Counted from the first letter of the stretch, positions 1-7,457 are shown. The stretch is DNA of 36,924 nucleotides from a virus (IMGVR_UViG_3300033571_006471:1-36924), one strand, 5' to 3'. Notes: generated by a model from the letters alone, not told the origin. A program made the numbers and translations.

Positions 1-87
1 AGCAAGCCAGTTTGCAAACAAGTTTGGCTAAGGCTGCTAAAGAGGAGGAAATCGTTGAACTTGAAAAAGCAGCACTTAATAGTGCGG
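1..87. repeat. 87-bp direct terminal repeat, left copy
   Basis: Identical, base for base, to 36838-36924. It lies inside one long reading frame and keeps the frame when the ends are joined. This is the usual signature of a circular or circularly permuted phage genome assembled as a linear contig, rather than a defined physical end. Confidence 0.97.
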
Positions 88-2201
88 ATGCACGAGCAGA
101 GTTGGCTTCTTTGGGTAAAAAGAAAGGTGGCTTCAAGTCAGCCGCTTCTAAGCGTCTGACCAAAACCGAAAAGGCTAAAGAAGTATTAGCACGGACAGGT
201 ACGGTTGAAATAAATATTGGTGGCGTTAAACAAACCGTTACTCGTGAGCAGGCGCAGAAACAGTTGGTCAAAATGGAGGCGCAACTTGAACGCAAGTTGG
301 CTTCACTGGAAACCGAGATTGATGCTGTGTATCGTTCTGAGGGTGTTCCTAGGATTGGTTCTAAGGGTGGTCCGAAGGTTGATGCTGTAGCGGATTATAA
401 AGAGCGTTTGCCGATGTTGATGAATCAGGCACGGGTTCTGAAAGATTGGAACAATACTGTCGGTACTGTCCTTGCTAAGGATATTCAGGATTTGCATTTG
501 TTGGTTACTGCTCGCCCACCTAAGGGTGCGGCGGCTATGCAGTCGGCTGCTTGGGCAAGAAAGGTTTCTAGGTCTTTGGATGCTATTGACACGATTGTTG
601 ACCCTAGTGTGCGTCAAGCGTATGAGCGTATCACGAACCTGTTACATGCTGATGAGGCGCAACTGGCGTTGCTGGAGGGTGTAACTATTCCGAACATTGA
701 GCGTCAACTAGAGTTGATGAAAAGCGGTTTGGTTGGTCGTTTGGTTGATGACACTTTGGATGGTTGGACTGAGATTACGAATCTTGGTGTGATGATGCCT
801 GATGAGATTATGAGTGTTTGGAAACCAAACTTGGAGAAGTTGCGTTCTAAGATTAATCAAAACAATTTCTTGAAAGCATACGACTATAGTGTGCAGTTCT
901 TTAAAACTTATGCGACTGGAACTATTGGGTTCTTTGTTCGTAACGGTATGTCGGCAACCTTTATGAATTATGTTGCTGGTGTTGGTAGTGACAATATTGT
1001 TTTGGGTTTCCGTGCCGCCCGTGCCATTGGCAAGGGCGAGGATGCTTGGATGCGTTTCTTGTCCAAGTTGGACCCTAGTGAGCGTGAACTGTTTCAGACA
1101 GCATGGAAAATGACTGAGGCTTCAGGTCGTGGTGTTTCTGATGACCTTGCAAGCGTAGCGTTGCGAGGCAAGTTGAATGAAAAGATTATCAACAACAGGG
1201 CTACACAGTTTATTGCTCGTAAGAACGATTTCGTTGAACGGGCTGTTCGTCTGCCTATGGCTATTGACTCTTTGAAGCGTGGACAAACATATGATGAGGG
1301 TGTGGCTCGTATTGTTCGCTACCATTTTGATTATAGTGACCTGAGTGCTTTTGATGAGTCTGCTCGCAGGTTTGTTCCGTTTTGGATTTGGACTAGCCGA
1401 AATGTTCCGTTGCAGATGGTTGAACGCATGGTTCATCCGTCAGCGTATAACACATATAATCGTATTGTTGAAGCGTCACCTGTTGGTGCAGATATTTTGA
1501 TGCCAACATGGTTGAGTGAATATAATCCGATTGCTATTGCTGGTGTTGACCAAGAGGATAAGAATGTTCCGTTCTTGCCGTTTGATGTTCCAATGACAAA
1601 GAAGGGTGGTCAGTGGGTTATGACACCTGATTTGCCTATGGTTCGTTTGCAACAGCAACTAGAGTCGTTTACTAATCCTGCTAAGTTGGTTGGTCAACTT
1701 GCGCCTGTGATTAAGTTGCCTGCCGAATTTATTGCTGGACGACAGTTGGGTATTGATGTTGGACCGTTCAAGGACAGCAAAGTTCCTGCTGAAGGTGTTG
1801 TTGACAAATATGTTTTGGCTACTATCGCTGAAATTGTTGGTGGCGAGGCTTTGGTTGGTATTGACCCTAAGACTGGTGGGCTGGTTATTAATGAGAAGGT
1901 TCCGTACACGGCACAAAACATTTTCCCAACATTAGGTCAAATGAACCGTGTTAGTGGTGGTTTAACTGGCGGTAAAGGTTCATACAAGGAGCGTATGTTG
2001 GGTAACATCGCTAACTGGTTTGGTATCCCAATTCGTTATGTTGGTCCTGACCAACAAGAGTCGCAGGCAGTGGGTAACGCTGTAACTATTCGTGAATGGT
2101 TGGCTAATGAAGTTGAGGCTGGTCGTATGACCCCAACTAAAGAGTTGCCGAAGGTTGCAAAGAAATCTACGAAGCCAACGCAACCGATAGTTCTGCCATA
2201 A
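1..2201 (+). CDS. Giant ejection-type virion protein, 3' part (continues from 33567-36924)
   Basis: The frame is open from the first bases of the window and ends in TAA at 2201. Because 1-87 repeats 36838-36924 in the same frame, this is the C-terminal part of the gene that starts at 33567. Joined, it is 5,472 nt, or 1,823 residues. An apparent TTG start at position 12 is an artefact of where the circle was cut. The part is mostly helical, with a hydrophobic stretch near 900-1000 nt and a motif FVPFWIWTSRNVPL from about residue 1548, of a kind I associate with large internal virion proteins of podovirus-like phages. Inferred role: a virion protein ejected with the DNA, possibly forming or lining the channel across the envelope. 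No catalytic domain was recognised. The 3' end overlaps the convergent gene at 2167-2400 by 35 nt. Confidence 0.8.
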   Translation, partial: QASLQTSLAKAAKEEEIVELEKAALNSADARAELASLGKKKGGFKSAASKRLTKTEKAKEVLARTGTVEINIGGVKQTVTREQAQKQLVKMEAQLERKLASLETEIDAVYRSEGVPRIGSKGGPKVDAVADYKERLPMLMNQARVLKDWNNTVGTVLAKDIQDLHLLVTARPPKGAAAMQSAAWARKVSRSLDAIDTIVDPSVRQAYERITNLLHADEAQLALLEGVTIPNIERQLELMKSGLVGRLVDDTLDGWTEITNLGVMMPDEIMSVWKPNLEKLRSKINQNNFLKAYDYSVQFFKTYATGTIGFFVRNGMSATFMNYVAGVGSDNIVLGFRAARAIGKGEDAWMRFLSKLDPSERELFQTAWKMTEASGRGVSDDLASVALRGKLNEKIINNRATQFIARKNDFVERAVRLPMAIDSLKRGQTYDEGVARIVRYHFDYSDLSAFDESARRFVPFWIWTSRNVPLQMVERMVHPSAYNTYNRIVEASPVGADILMPTWLSEYNPIAIAGVDQEDKNVPFLPFDVPMTKKGGQWVMTPDLPMVRLQQQLESFTNPAKLVGQLAPVIKLPAEFIAGRQLGIDVGPFKDSKVPAEGVVDKYVLATIAEIVGGEALVGIDPKTGGLVINEKVPYTAQNIFPTLGQMNRVSGGLTGGKGSYKERMLGNIANWFGIPIRYVGPDQQESQAVGNAVTIREWLANEVEAGRMTPTKELPKVAKKSTKPTQPIVLP

Positions 2202-2400
2202 TTTTTCCGAATTCATGTAAACACAATGCCAAGGCAACAGAGTCGCCTTGACATGCTTTACCCCAATGTCCGAGCAGTTCTTTGGCGGAAAGTTTGCTGA
2301 TTATGAATTCCATAACGAAACCTGTTTCGTTATCCTCAATCATCTGAGCAAAGATGCCCTCCAGTTCGGACATGTCATCAGGGTTGAACTCGTCATTCAC
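2167..2400 (-). CDS. Small hypothetical protein (77 aa), last gene of the early operon
   Basis: Acidic N-terminus (MNDEFNPDDMSELEG) followed by an amphipathic, mostly helical body; no known domain recognised. The GTG start at 2400 overlaps the stop of the upstream 54-aa gene by 8 nt, and AAGG lies about 7 nt before it. An internal ATG at codon 10 is the alternative start. It is the most distal gene of the leftward module, and its 3' end overlaps the end of the rightward giant gene by 35 nt, with no clear terminator hairpin between them. Confidence 0.65.
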   Translation of the reverse strand: MNDEFNPDDMSELEGIFAQMIEDNETGFVMEFIISKLSAKELLGHWGKACQGDSVALALCLHEFGKIMAELSVALAS

Positions 2401-2557
2401 GGGTTGCCTTATGTTTTTCCAACCATGCTACGGATACGGCTACATCCTCTACACGCCTAGTTGCGGTTTTTGGTGCGCCCATAGCGACCAATGTTTCATG
2501 CAGATGGGTCAGTTGTTCGTTCAACGCCACTAGATTCAACTTCTTTGATTTGCTCAT
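2393..2557 (-). CDS. Small hypothetical protein (54 aa)
   Basis: Reads MSKSKKLNLVALNEQL and continues through a Leu/Val-rich, likely helical body to ...WLEKHKATRE. It starts inside the 3' end of the preceding 76-aa gene (62-nt overlap, different frame). The ATG at 2557 has an AGGAG about 7 nt upstream, which is the main reason to call it. It ends with an 8-nt overlap on the GTG of the next gene, so it fills what would otherwise be a gap in a tightly packed operon. Function unknown; a helical protein-protein contact is all the sequence suggests. Confidence 0.65.
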   Translation of the reverse strand: MSKSKKLNLVALNEQLTHLHETLVAMGAPKTATRRVEDVAVSVAWLEKHKATRE

Positions 2558-2726
2558 AAATTTCTCCTGCCAAATTTTCTATAGCCGCATCAATGGATGG
2601 GTATTCTTTGTTTATTTCTTTCAACGCATAGATGATAGCCATTAATGTTGCTATAACAAACTTGTCATCCACATTGAATTCTGTTCCTTCAATGCTGTAT
2701 GGTTTTCCGTTTTTTCCGTAAGACAT
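2496..2726 (-). CDS. Hypothetical protein (76 aa)
   Basis: Short soluble protein with an alternating central segment (KFVIATLMAIIYALKEIN) that looks like one amphipathic helix, and an acidic C-terminus. The ATG at 2726 shares TAATG with the stop of the upstream NMAD1-type gene, so translation is probably coupled. Its 3' end is overlapped by 62 nt by the next gene in another frame. No family recognised. Confidence 0.7.
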   Translation of the reverse strand: MSYGKNGKPYSIEGTEFNVDDKFVIATLMAIIYALKEINKEYPSIDAAIENLAGEIYEQIKEVESSGVERTTDPSA

Positions 2727-3223
2727 TAGATGTCCCTTTCTAGTTTGTATTGGAATGTTCCAGCGTGATACATAACTGCAATTGTGGCGTAGCCAACAAT
2801 GTCACGGTATGAATCCTCTAATGGTTCGTTCACTCCTTCGGAGCCACGACCAATCAGATTTTTAATTCTAGCAATCTTGTCGCACATACGAACAGCCAAA
2901 CCGAGAATACCAAAGTTGTTGATGTTCTCGTGACCGTAGTCGTGTTGTTTGCGACACAACAGTTCCAGCATGTCATTATGGTTGTATGGGATGCCCATTG
3001 ATGTCATGTGTTGTAAAGATTGTTCTCCAGCAGACTTTAGAACATCAACCACTAGGTTGATGTCGTCACTGTCGTATTCGCCTGCTTGTAGTTTCAGTAC
3101 CCACCTGCTCAGGAATGTTTCATGTGAGTCAAAGTCTTTCGGGTCGGGCATTGTTGTCCGTGCTGCTTCCTCCATTATGTTTAGAACATAATCGGCAGCG
3201 GAATCCCAAGTTTTATATTCCAT
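2726..3223 (-). CDS. NMAD1/DUF1599-type nucleotide-modification-associated protein
   Basis: The C-terminal half (from about residue 90) carries the hallmarks of the nucleotide modification associated domain 1 family (DUF1599): RKQHDYGHENI, a VRMCDKIARIKNL segment, then a VNEPLEDSYRDIVGYA block and a closing hydrophobic helix. In many phages this family travels with base-modification or nucleotide-metabolism genes; its biochemical role is not settled. The first 90 residues are a helical extension I do not recognise. Start ATG at 3223, overlapping the end of the sigma-like gene by 11 nt. No base-modifying enzyme is recognisable elsewhere in the genome. Confidence 0.78.
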   Translation of the reverse strand: MEYKTWDSAADYVLNIMEEAARTTMPDPKDFDSHETFLSRWVLKLQAGEYDSDDINLVVDVLKSAGEQSLQHMTSMGIPYNHNDMLELLCRKQHDYGHENINNFGILGLAVRMCDKIARIKNLIGRGSEGVNEPLEDSYRDIVGYATIAVMYHAGTFQYKLERDI

Positions 3224-3536
3224 ATGTTTCTCCCATCATTTCTACGAATCTTTCGTCTTTGATTAACGCTTTCTTTAGATTAGCCAACGCAGAGTCCACC
3301 TTCCTCCATGCGTGTGACTTGGCTTTGATGCCAAGTTCTTTTGCCAACTCCTGATAAGTATTTCGTTGATAAAATATTCCATGTAATGCCTCTTGGTCTG
3401 CCTCGCTCAGCGTGGACAGAATCTCCTGAATGAGTTCAATTAATTCCCAATCTGTTTCTTTGTGCTGTACCGAGAATGGTTGCATTAGCAACTCTATTTC
3501 GGTGTTGCCTGTTCTAGTTGTCGGTTCGTACTTCAT
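3213..3536 (-). CDS. Sigma-70 region 4-like HTH protein
   Basis: 107 residues. The centre has the sigma region 4 pattern: LSEADQEALHGIFYQRNTYQ followed by ELAKELGIKAKSHAWRKVDS and ALANLKKAL, i.e. a helix, a turn with a Gly, and a recognition helix leading into an L..LKKAL tail. There is no visible region 2, so it could not melt a promoter alone as a classical sigma factor. Inferred role: it binds host RNA polymerase or promoter DNA and redirects transcription, plausibly toward the late operon, since the phage has no RNA polymerase of its own. It overlaps the preceding gene by 23 nt. A generic sigma-like regulator is the alternative. Confidence 0.7.
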   Translation of the reverse strand: MKYEPTTRTGNTEIELLMQPFSVQHKETDWELIELIQEILSTLSEADQEALHGIFYQRNTYQELAKELGIKAKSHAWRKVDSALANLKKALIKDERFVEMMGETYGI

Positions 3537-3993
3537 CGTATGCTGTGTTAATCATCATGTCCATCACATCCTCAGGTTCCAGCAAATATCCTTTGGATGG
3601 GTTGCTGGATGCCATAGCGAAGCCGTGATATTTTTTGGGATTAAATCGCTCCTTGTTTACCTTTAGATACCGTTTGATTCTGTCTGTGCTGACGATTACA
3701 AAGGAGCCATCCAAGGTATAAACATATACCCACCATTTTGCTTTCGTTATGGCAAGCCCTGAGGGCTTCCATAAAGGTTTACCTTCCTCATCCATTTTCT
3801 TGCGTGGGTTATGAGTCATCTCTAGGACCATGCGCCCGTTGCGGTATCGGTCTGTTTTAACTTCAAAAGAACCTGACGACATCGCATCAAGGAAATCCTC
3901 TACAAGTTTTTCACCTTTTTGACCGAACTTTAAGTCTTGGTGGAAGTCAAACTTGCGGGCTGGAATGTCATAATCGGATTGGTTTTTGGTCAT
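3514..3993 (-). CDS. Putative PD-(D/E)XK nuclease-fold protein
   Basis: 159 residues. The N-terminal part reads FGQKGEKLVEDFL, then SGSFEVKTDRYRNGRMVLE, which matches the restriction-endonuclease-like core: a helix with Glu28, then a strand with E44-x-K46, a basic turn, and another strand ending in Glu58. This pattern suits Holliday-junction- or repair-type nucleases of the PD-(D/E)XK superfamily. The rest alternates strands and basic segments (KWWVYVYTLDGSFVIV). It lies directly upstream of the sigma-like gene and just after the RusA-like gene (4-nt overlap), in a DNA-processing context. The substrate is unknown; the proposed catalytic Asp is not certain. Confidence 0.65.
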   Translation of the reverse strand: MTKNQSDYDIPARKFDFHQDLKFGQKGEKLVEDFLDAMSSGSFEVKTDRYRNGRMVLEMTHNPRKKMDEEGKPLWKPSGLAITKAKWWVYVYTLDGSFVIVSTDRIKRYLKVNKERFNPKKYHGFAMASSNPSKGYLLEPEDVMDMMINTAYDEVRTDN

Positions 3994-4349
3994 TGTTTTT
4001 CCGCCTGAATAACAGTTACCTGTTTGTCATCCAACCATGCGACACCATTAAGACCGTCCATCAGTAGTTTCACATAGTTGTCTAGGTCGCCTCGTAGTTT
4101 GGATTGCTCACCATCTATCGGAGTTAATGTTACTGTCGTTCCTGTCGGAGTGAATACACATTCAACTTTTACTGTGCCTTCATACTGCGGACCGTCATAT
4201 ATTTGTGCGATGTATGCTTCTGCTTCCAATGTGGTTTTTGGCGTAAAAACACGACCATAACGAGTCATGCGTGGTCGCCCTTTTGGGGTTGGTTTGATTG
4301 GAAAGAAAACGGTGTGCGGTTTCTTTTTGTTTTTACGCTTTGCTGCCAT
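3990..4349 (-). CDS. RusA-like Holliday junction resolvase
   Basis: 119 residues. After a lysine-rich start it reads GRPRMTRYGRVFTP, typical of the RusA N-terminal basic loop, and then GDLDNYVKLLMDGLNGVAW with LDDKQV. Asp88, Asp90, Lys94 and Asp107/108 fit the acidic cluster and lysine of the RusA active site. RusA cuts four-way DNA junctions as a dimer, resolving recombination or replication intermediates before packaging. ATG at 4349 shares TAATG with the end of the HslV-like gene. The C-terminus stops soon after the last acidic pair, a little shorter than many RusA proteins. Confidence 0.87.
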   Translation of the reverse strand: MAAKRKNKKKPHTVFFPIKPTPKGRPRMTRYGRVFTPKTTLEAEAYIAQIYDGPQYEGTVKVECVFTPTGTTVTLTPIDGEQSKLRGDLDNYVKLLMDGLNGVAWLDDKQVTVIQAEKQ

Positions 4350-4933
4350 TATGGTTTCGCTGTCTGTATAAAGGTGTGGAACGGTGCGCCGCTACCGTTA
4401 TCAAACTTGGCGGCTACCGTTAATGATTTCAACAACACCTGTTTAGCATTTGCTTGTACGACACGCTTGCCAGCGGTGTACGCCTGTAATGCTCCTAGAC
4501 CGTAGTGTGCGCCTGAACCGATTGCATACAGGTTGCATGTGTCGGTTTCGGTTCCATAATCCTCATCAATTTGAAACACGGTTCCGTTAGCGCAAACGAG
4601 TATCTCGTTTGCTGACTGTGCTGGCTGGTCATCATATTGTGGTCTGCCTGCGCCATGTGCTTCTAAACATTCTTTGTAGGCGGGGACAAACTGTGACACC
4701 ATAAACTTAACCAGTTTTGCGCCAAGTAGTTTCGGGGGAAGAATTGGTGGTGTGAACGCATGTTGAATAACATTCGCTCCACGGGTATCACCTGCGACAC
4801 CAATCAAATATTTACCTACGGTAACTACTTTGGGCTGGTTCATTTTGCCGACACGGTTATAATCATCGGTCCATTGTGAATCGGAACCGATTGCACAATA
4901 GTCGTCACCTTGGATTGCGAGTATGGTTGTCAC
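4349..4933 (-). CDS. Proteasome beta/HslV-like Ntn-hydrolase
   Basis: 194 residues. It begins M-TTILAIQGDDYCAIGSDSQ, like HslV and 20S proteasome beta subunits. If the initiator Met is removed, Thr1 is exposed as the nucleophile, Asp falls at position 17 (IGSDSQ), and a Lys lies at about position 34 where Lys33 is expected. A second conserved block, YAIGSGAHYGLGAL, matches the IGSG loop of HslV. The GTG start at 4933 (GTGA overlap with the primase stop) puts Thr directly after Met, which supports this start. No propeptide is present, as in HslV. Known relatives form double-ring proteases fed by an AAA+ unfoldase; no HslU gene is visible here. The target is unknown; host-protein degradation and virion maturation are both possible. 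Confidence 0.8.
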   Translation of the reverse strand: MTTILAIQGDDYCAIGSDSQWTDDYNRVGKMNQPKVVTVGKYLIGVAGDTRGANVIQHAFTPPILPPKLLGAKLVKFMVSQFVPAYKECLEAHGAGRPQYDDQPAQSANEILVCANGTVFQIDEDYGTETDTCNLYAIGSGAHYGLGALQAYTAGKRVVQANAKQVLLKSLTVAAKFDNGSGAPFHTFIQTAKP

Positions 4934-5847
4934 GAATGTACCCTAACTACGAGTTTGTCTATTTCTAGTTCACCATCGTGGCGCAAATGATATTTGCCCC
5001 AACGCTTGTCCGCTGTCATCAACACAATTTTGGTTTGACTAGGGTTTAGCCCACTGCGAACAGTTTCGTGACCTAGTTTTGCCAGTGTGGATGAACGGTC
5101 TTTACCTGTTAACGGTCCGTCACGCCAAATGACTTTGCCCAACGGGCTAAGTATCTGCATAGCCTCATCAAGAGTTGCATCATAAACATAATCATGGTTT
5201 ACGACTGCCTTTTGCTTGGGTGGCTGATACATGGATGCGATGCGCTGGATGGTTTCCTGCGGAGTCCTAGTTGCCATAGCGGCTTCAACGAAGTCGTTGA
5301 AACTGTACGGATTGGTGAACTTGCCCCACGCAACATCTTTCGCATGAAAGATGCGTTGCTTGTCAGTTTGGTAATTACCAACATTCGGATACGGTAACCG
5401 TACATAGTTCCCATATTGACCTGCTTTCAAAGTAATCTGCTTAGGGTTGACTTCGGTGGTTGGTGTTTCTGCAACCTGTGATGCGACCATCAACATGTTA
5501 CGCATATCCTCAGCGAGGACAGCATGTTCAGCGAATACCCAAACATGAAATCCTTTTGAACGGGACTTCTCTATCCATGACACAATGCCTGCTTCCATGA
5601 GTGCATCATGCAAACGAACAGCATGTTCCTGTGCATCGGCTGTGTCATAATCAACGCAACCCCATGCAACATAATAGTTGTCAATGTGTGGAACAAGCGG
5701 ATACACACCAATAGGTGCAGACCCGTCAAGATGGTTTTGGAACACAAGTTCAGTCAATGGTTCTTTCACACATTTACCTTCGTTATGCCCATAGACATCA
5801 CCCCTGCCACGAAACAGGGTTATGAAATCCCGTATATCAGTTATCAC
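4930..5847 (-). CDS. Archaeo-eukaryotic-type primase (AEP)/prim-pol-like protein
   Basis: 305 residues. The core motifs of the AEP superfamily are visible: a metal-binding DxD in WGCVDYD (Asp66, Asp68), followed after a helix by SRSKGFHVWVF (about 95-105), the SxxGxHxW motif that contacts the nucleotide. A later VNPKQITLKAGQYGNYVRLP block supplies the third motif region. The C-terminal 90 residues look like a separate helical domain that may be the primer-helix domain or a helicase contact. It overlaps the DnaB-like helicase by 4 nt. Role: primer synthesis, and possibly extension, since no replicative polymerase gene is seen. Confidence 0.85.
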   Translation of the reverse strand: MITDIRDFITLFRGRGDVYGHNEGKCVKEPLTELVFQNHLDGSAPIGVYPLVPHIDNYYVAWGCVDYDTADAQEHAVRLHDALMEAGIVSWIEKSRSKGFHVWVFAEHAVLAEDMRNMLMVASQVAETPTTEVNPKQITLKAGQYGNYVRLPYPNVGNYQTDKQRIFHAKDVAWGKFTNPYSFNDFVEAAMATRTPQETIQRIASMYQPPKQKAVVNHDYVYDATLDEAMQILSPLGKVIWRDGPLTGKDRSSTLAKLGHETVRSGLNPSQTKIVLMTADKRWGKYHLRHDGELEIDKLVVRVHS

Positions 5848-6920
5848 CAGTCCTCCAATGCTTCAGCGATAGTTAATTGTTCTAGTGGATTGTCCACGCT
5901 AGGTCGTTGTTCTTTCCACGGTAACACACCAGTGTCCAACCGATGCAAACGACCCGTGCCATATTCAATCGTAAAGTCCATGTCATCCAACAATGCGGAT
6001 GCAGGACGCTTACACTTCACAAGGTTCAAGGTCAAAGTATCCATGTGGATACGCAACTCATACTGCAAAGATTCAATCTTTTCCATAATCTTTTCAGTGT
6101 TAGATGCCCGTTCCAGTTTCTCTTGCAAGTCACGAATGTGACCTTCAATTTCAAACCGTTTACGGCGCACACCAATGATATGTGTTGCTTGTTGTTCACC
6201 ACCATACGCACCTGAACTGATAGTCATTTTCCGTCCGTCAGCACCAGCGGTGCGTGACGACTGATGCAACACTAGCAAAGGTTTATTATGGCGTTTACCG
6301 AACGCTTTGATTGCGTTAGCCTTGGATGGAACATCCTCACCTGCACCTGTTATGAGTTCCAAATAGTCCACAACGATTAGTTGTGGTTCACCCATAACAT
6401 CGGACACTTCTGCCAATGAGCGTTCCATGTCCAACAGTGAAACTGTTTGGTCAAAAACCGCTAGGTTTGGGAAATGTTCTGTTGCTGTTTCTTTAAGCAG
6501 GTTGATTGCTTCACGGTCATTGTTTGCGACCTGTTGTTCCAACTGGTTCGCATCCACCCCATGCACAACACACGCCAACTTTATGAGTGTCAGTGTGCGT
6601 GGTTCATCAGGACAGAAATATACGACACGCTTGTTACGGTTCGCACTTAGGATTTGTAGCAACGCCAGCGTTTTACCGCTATGCGAGTAACCGTTAATCA
6701 GGCATAGTTCGCTTGGTGCGATGCCACGCATCTGTTCGTCAATGTCTGCGAAACCCAAATAGACACGCTCGTTTGGTGTTTGCGCCCAATGAACATAATC
6801 ATCGGCAGCCTTAACCAATGGCGCATAATAGTTGTATTTTGGCGTAGATAAAGAATCAGGCGGGGAGATAATTTCTCCCCGCCCAATCTTTGCCCATCGC
6901 TCCGTGTAATCAGGAGCCAT
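5844..6920 (-). CDS. DnaB-like replicative helicase (RecA-fold ATPase)
   Basis: 358 residues. Walker A is GYSHSGKT (77-84), Walker B is LIVVDYLEL (181-189), and LVLHQSSR (217-223) is the DnaB-family H4-like motif with its glutamine. A short leader replaces the DnaB N-terminal domain, so this is a minimal, single-domain hexameric helicase like those of many phages and RepA-type proteins. A coiled-coil-like insertion (about 250-290) precedes the last strand block. It sits directly upstream of the primase with a 4-nt overlap, so the two probably form a primosome. Start ATG at 6920, only 6 nt after the preceding gene. Confidence 0.88.
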   Translation of the reverse strand: MAPDYTERWAKIGRGEIISPPDSLSTPKYNYYAPLVKAADDYVHWAQTPNERVYLGFADIDEQMRGIAPSELCLINGYSHSGKTLALLQILSANRNKRVVYFCPDEPRTLTLIKLACVVHGVDANQLEQQVANNDREAINLLKETATEHFPNLAVFDQTVSLLDMERSLAEVSDVMGEPQLIVVDYLELITGAGEDVPSKANAIKAFGKRHNKPLLVLHQSSRTAGADGRKMTISSGAYGGEQQATHIIGVRRKRFEIEGHIRDLQEKLERASNTEKIMEKIESLQYELRIHMDTLTLNLVKCKRPASALLDDMDFTIEYGTGRLHRLDTGVLPWKEQRPSVDNPLEQLTIAEALEDW

Positions 6921-6926
6921 TATGGT

Positions 6927-7379
6927 TTAACGCTTTGCTCGTGGTTCCCAAAACGCCTTGTCGCCATTAACGGCTTTGAACCAAGGACGCTTAGGGTTGG
7001 CTGACAAACCATCACGGTTGTCCCACACTTCGTTCACACCAACTTTGGCGCACTCTGTGTGCAACCATGCTGGAATCGGACCGTGCTGTTGACCCTTGAT
7101 GCGAACCTGAAAACCGCCAGTGGAAGCCTGTGGGGCTGGTGCTGGTGTAGGGGCTTGTACAGGTGTTGCGCCGAACGCCTCAGTGATTGCCTGAGTTGCC
7201 TGTGGTTCAGTCATTGTGGTCATGCCATGCTTTTCAAGCAAGGCTTCGGTGGTGGCATCAAACGCAATCGCCCAATTAGCGATGTTTGTCATAATGTCAT
7301 CCGTTTTCGGTGTCAGGTCAGCCGCAATTTTTGCAGCCACCTGTGTGATGATGGATTGGTCTTTGCTTACGGTACTCAT
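6927..7379 (-). CDS. Hypothetical protein in replication operon (possible ssDNA-associated)
   Basis: 150 residues in two parts. The first 70 are helical; a linker of Pro/Ala repeats (about 73-90) follows; the C-terminal 60 residues form a compact domain rich in aromatic and basic residues (GGFQVRIKGQQHGPIPAWL ... NPKRPWFKAVNG). The linker and position between nuclease and helicase suggest an adaptor or DNA-binding partner, but I do not recognise a family. The ATG at 7379 is preceded by an SD hairpin (7382-7396) and, farther up, by a 10-bp stem at 7416-7457, so it has its own leader inside the operon. Confidence 0.7.
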   Translation of the reverse strand: MSTVSKDQSIITQVAAKIAADLTPKTDDIMTNIANWAIAFDATTEALLEKHGMTTMTEPQATQAITEAFGATPVQAPTPAPAPQASTGGFQVRIKGQQHGPIPAWLHTECAKVGVNEVWDNRDGLSANPKRPWFKAVNGDKAFWEPRAKR

Positions 7380-7381
7380 AT

Positions 7382-7396
7382 CAAGCCTCCTGCTTG
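7382..7396 (-). promoter_or_regulatory. SD hairpin before the 150-aa gene
   Basis: On the minus strand CAAGC-AGGAG-GCTTG: a perfect 5-bp stem whose loop is the Shine-Dalgarno core. The start ATG at 7379 follows 2 nt later. One of seven such elements in the early module. Confidence 0.75.
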
Positions 7397-7415
7397 TTTG
7401 TTTGGTTTATGAGAT

Positions 7416-7457
7416 TAGTGAACGACACGACCTGACTGGAGGTAACCGAGCCGTGTC
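7416..7457 (-). other. Intergenic hairpin, 10-bp stem
   Basis: GAACGACACG at 7416-7425 pairs perfectly with CGTGTCGTTC at 7448-7457 across a 22-nt loop. It lies between the nuclease stop (7493) and the 150-aa gene start (7379). There is no T-run after it on the minus strand, so attenuation, RNA processing or mRNA protection is as likely as termination. Confidence 0.7.

Noticed and set aside
12-2201. A complete 729-residue protein starting at TTG 12
   Set aside because: The frame is open upstream and joins to the gene starting at 33567 when the terminal repeat is merged.
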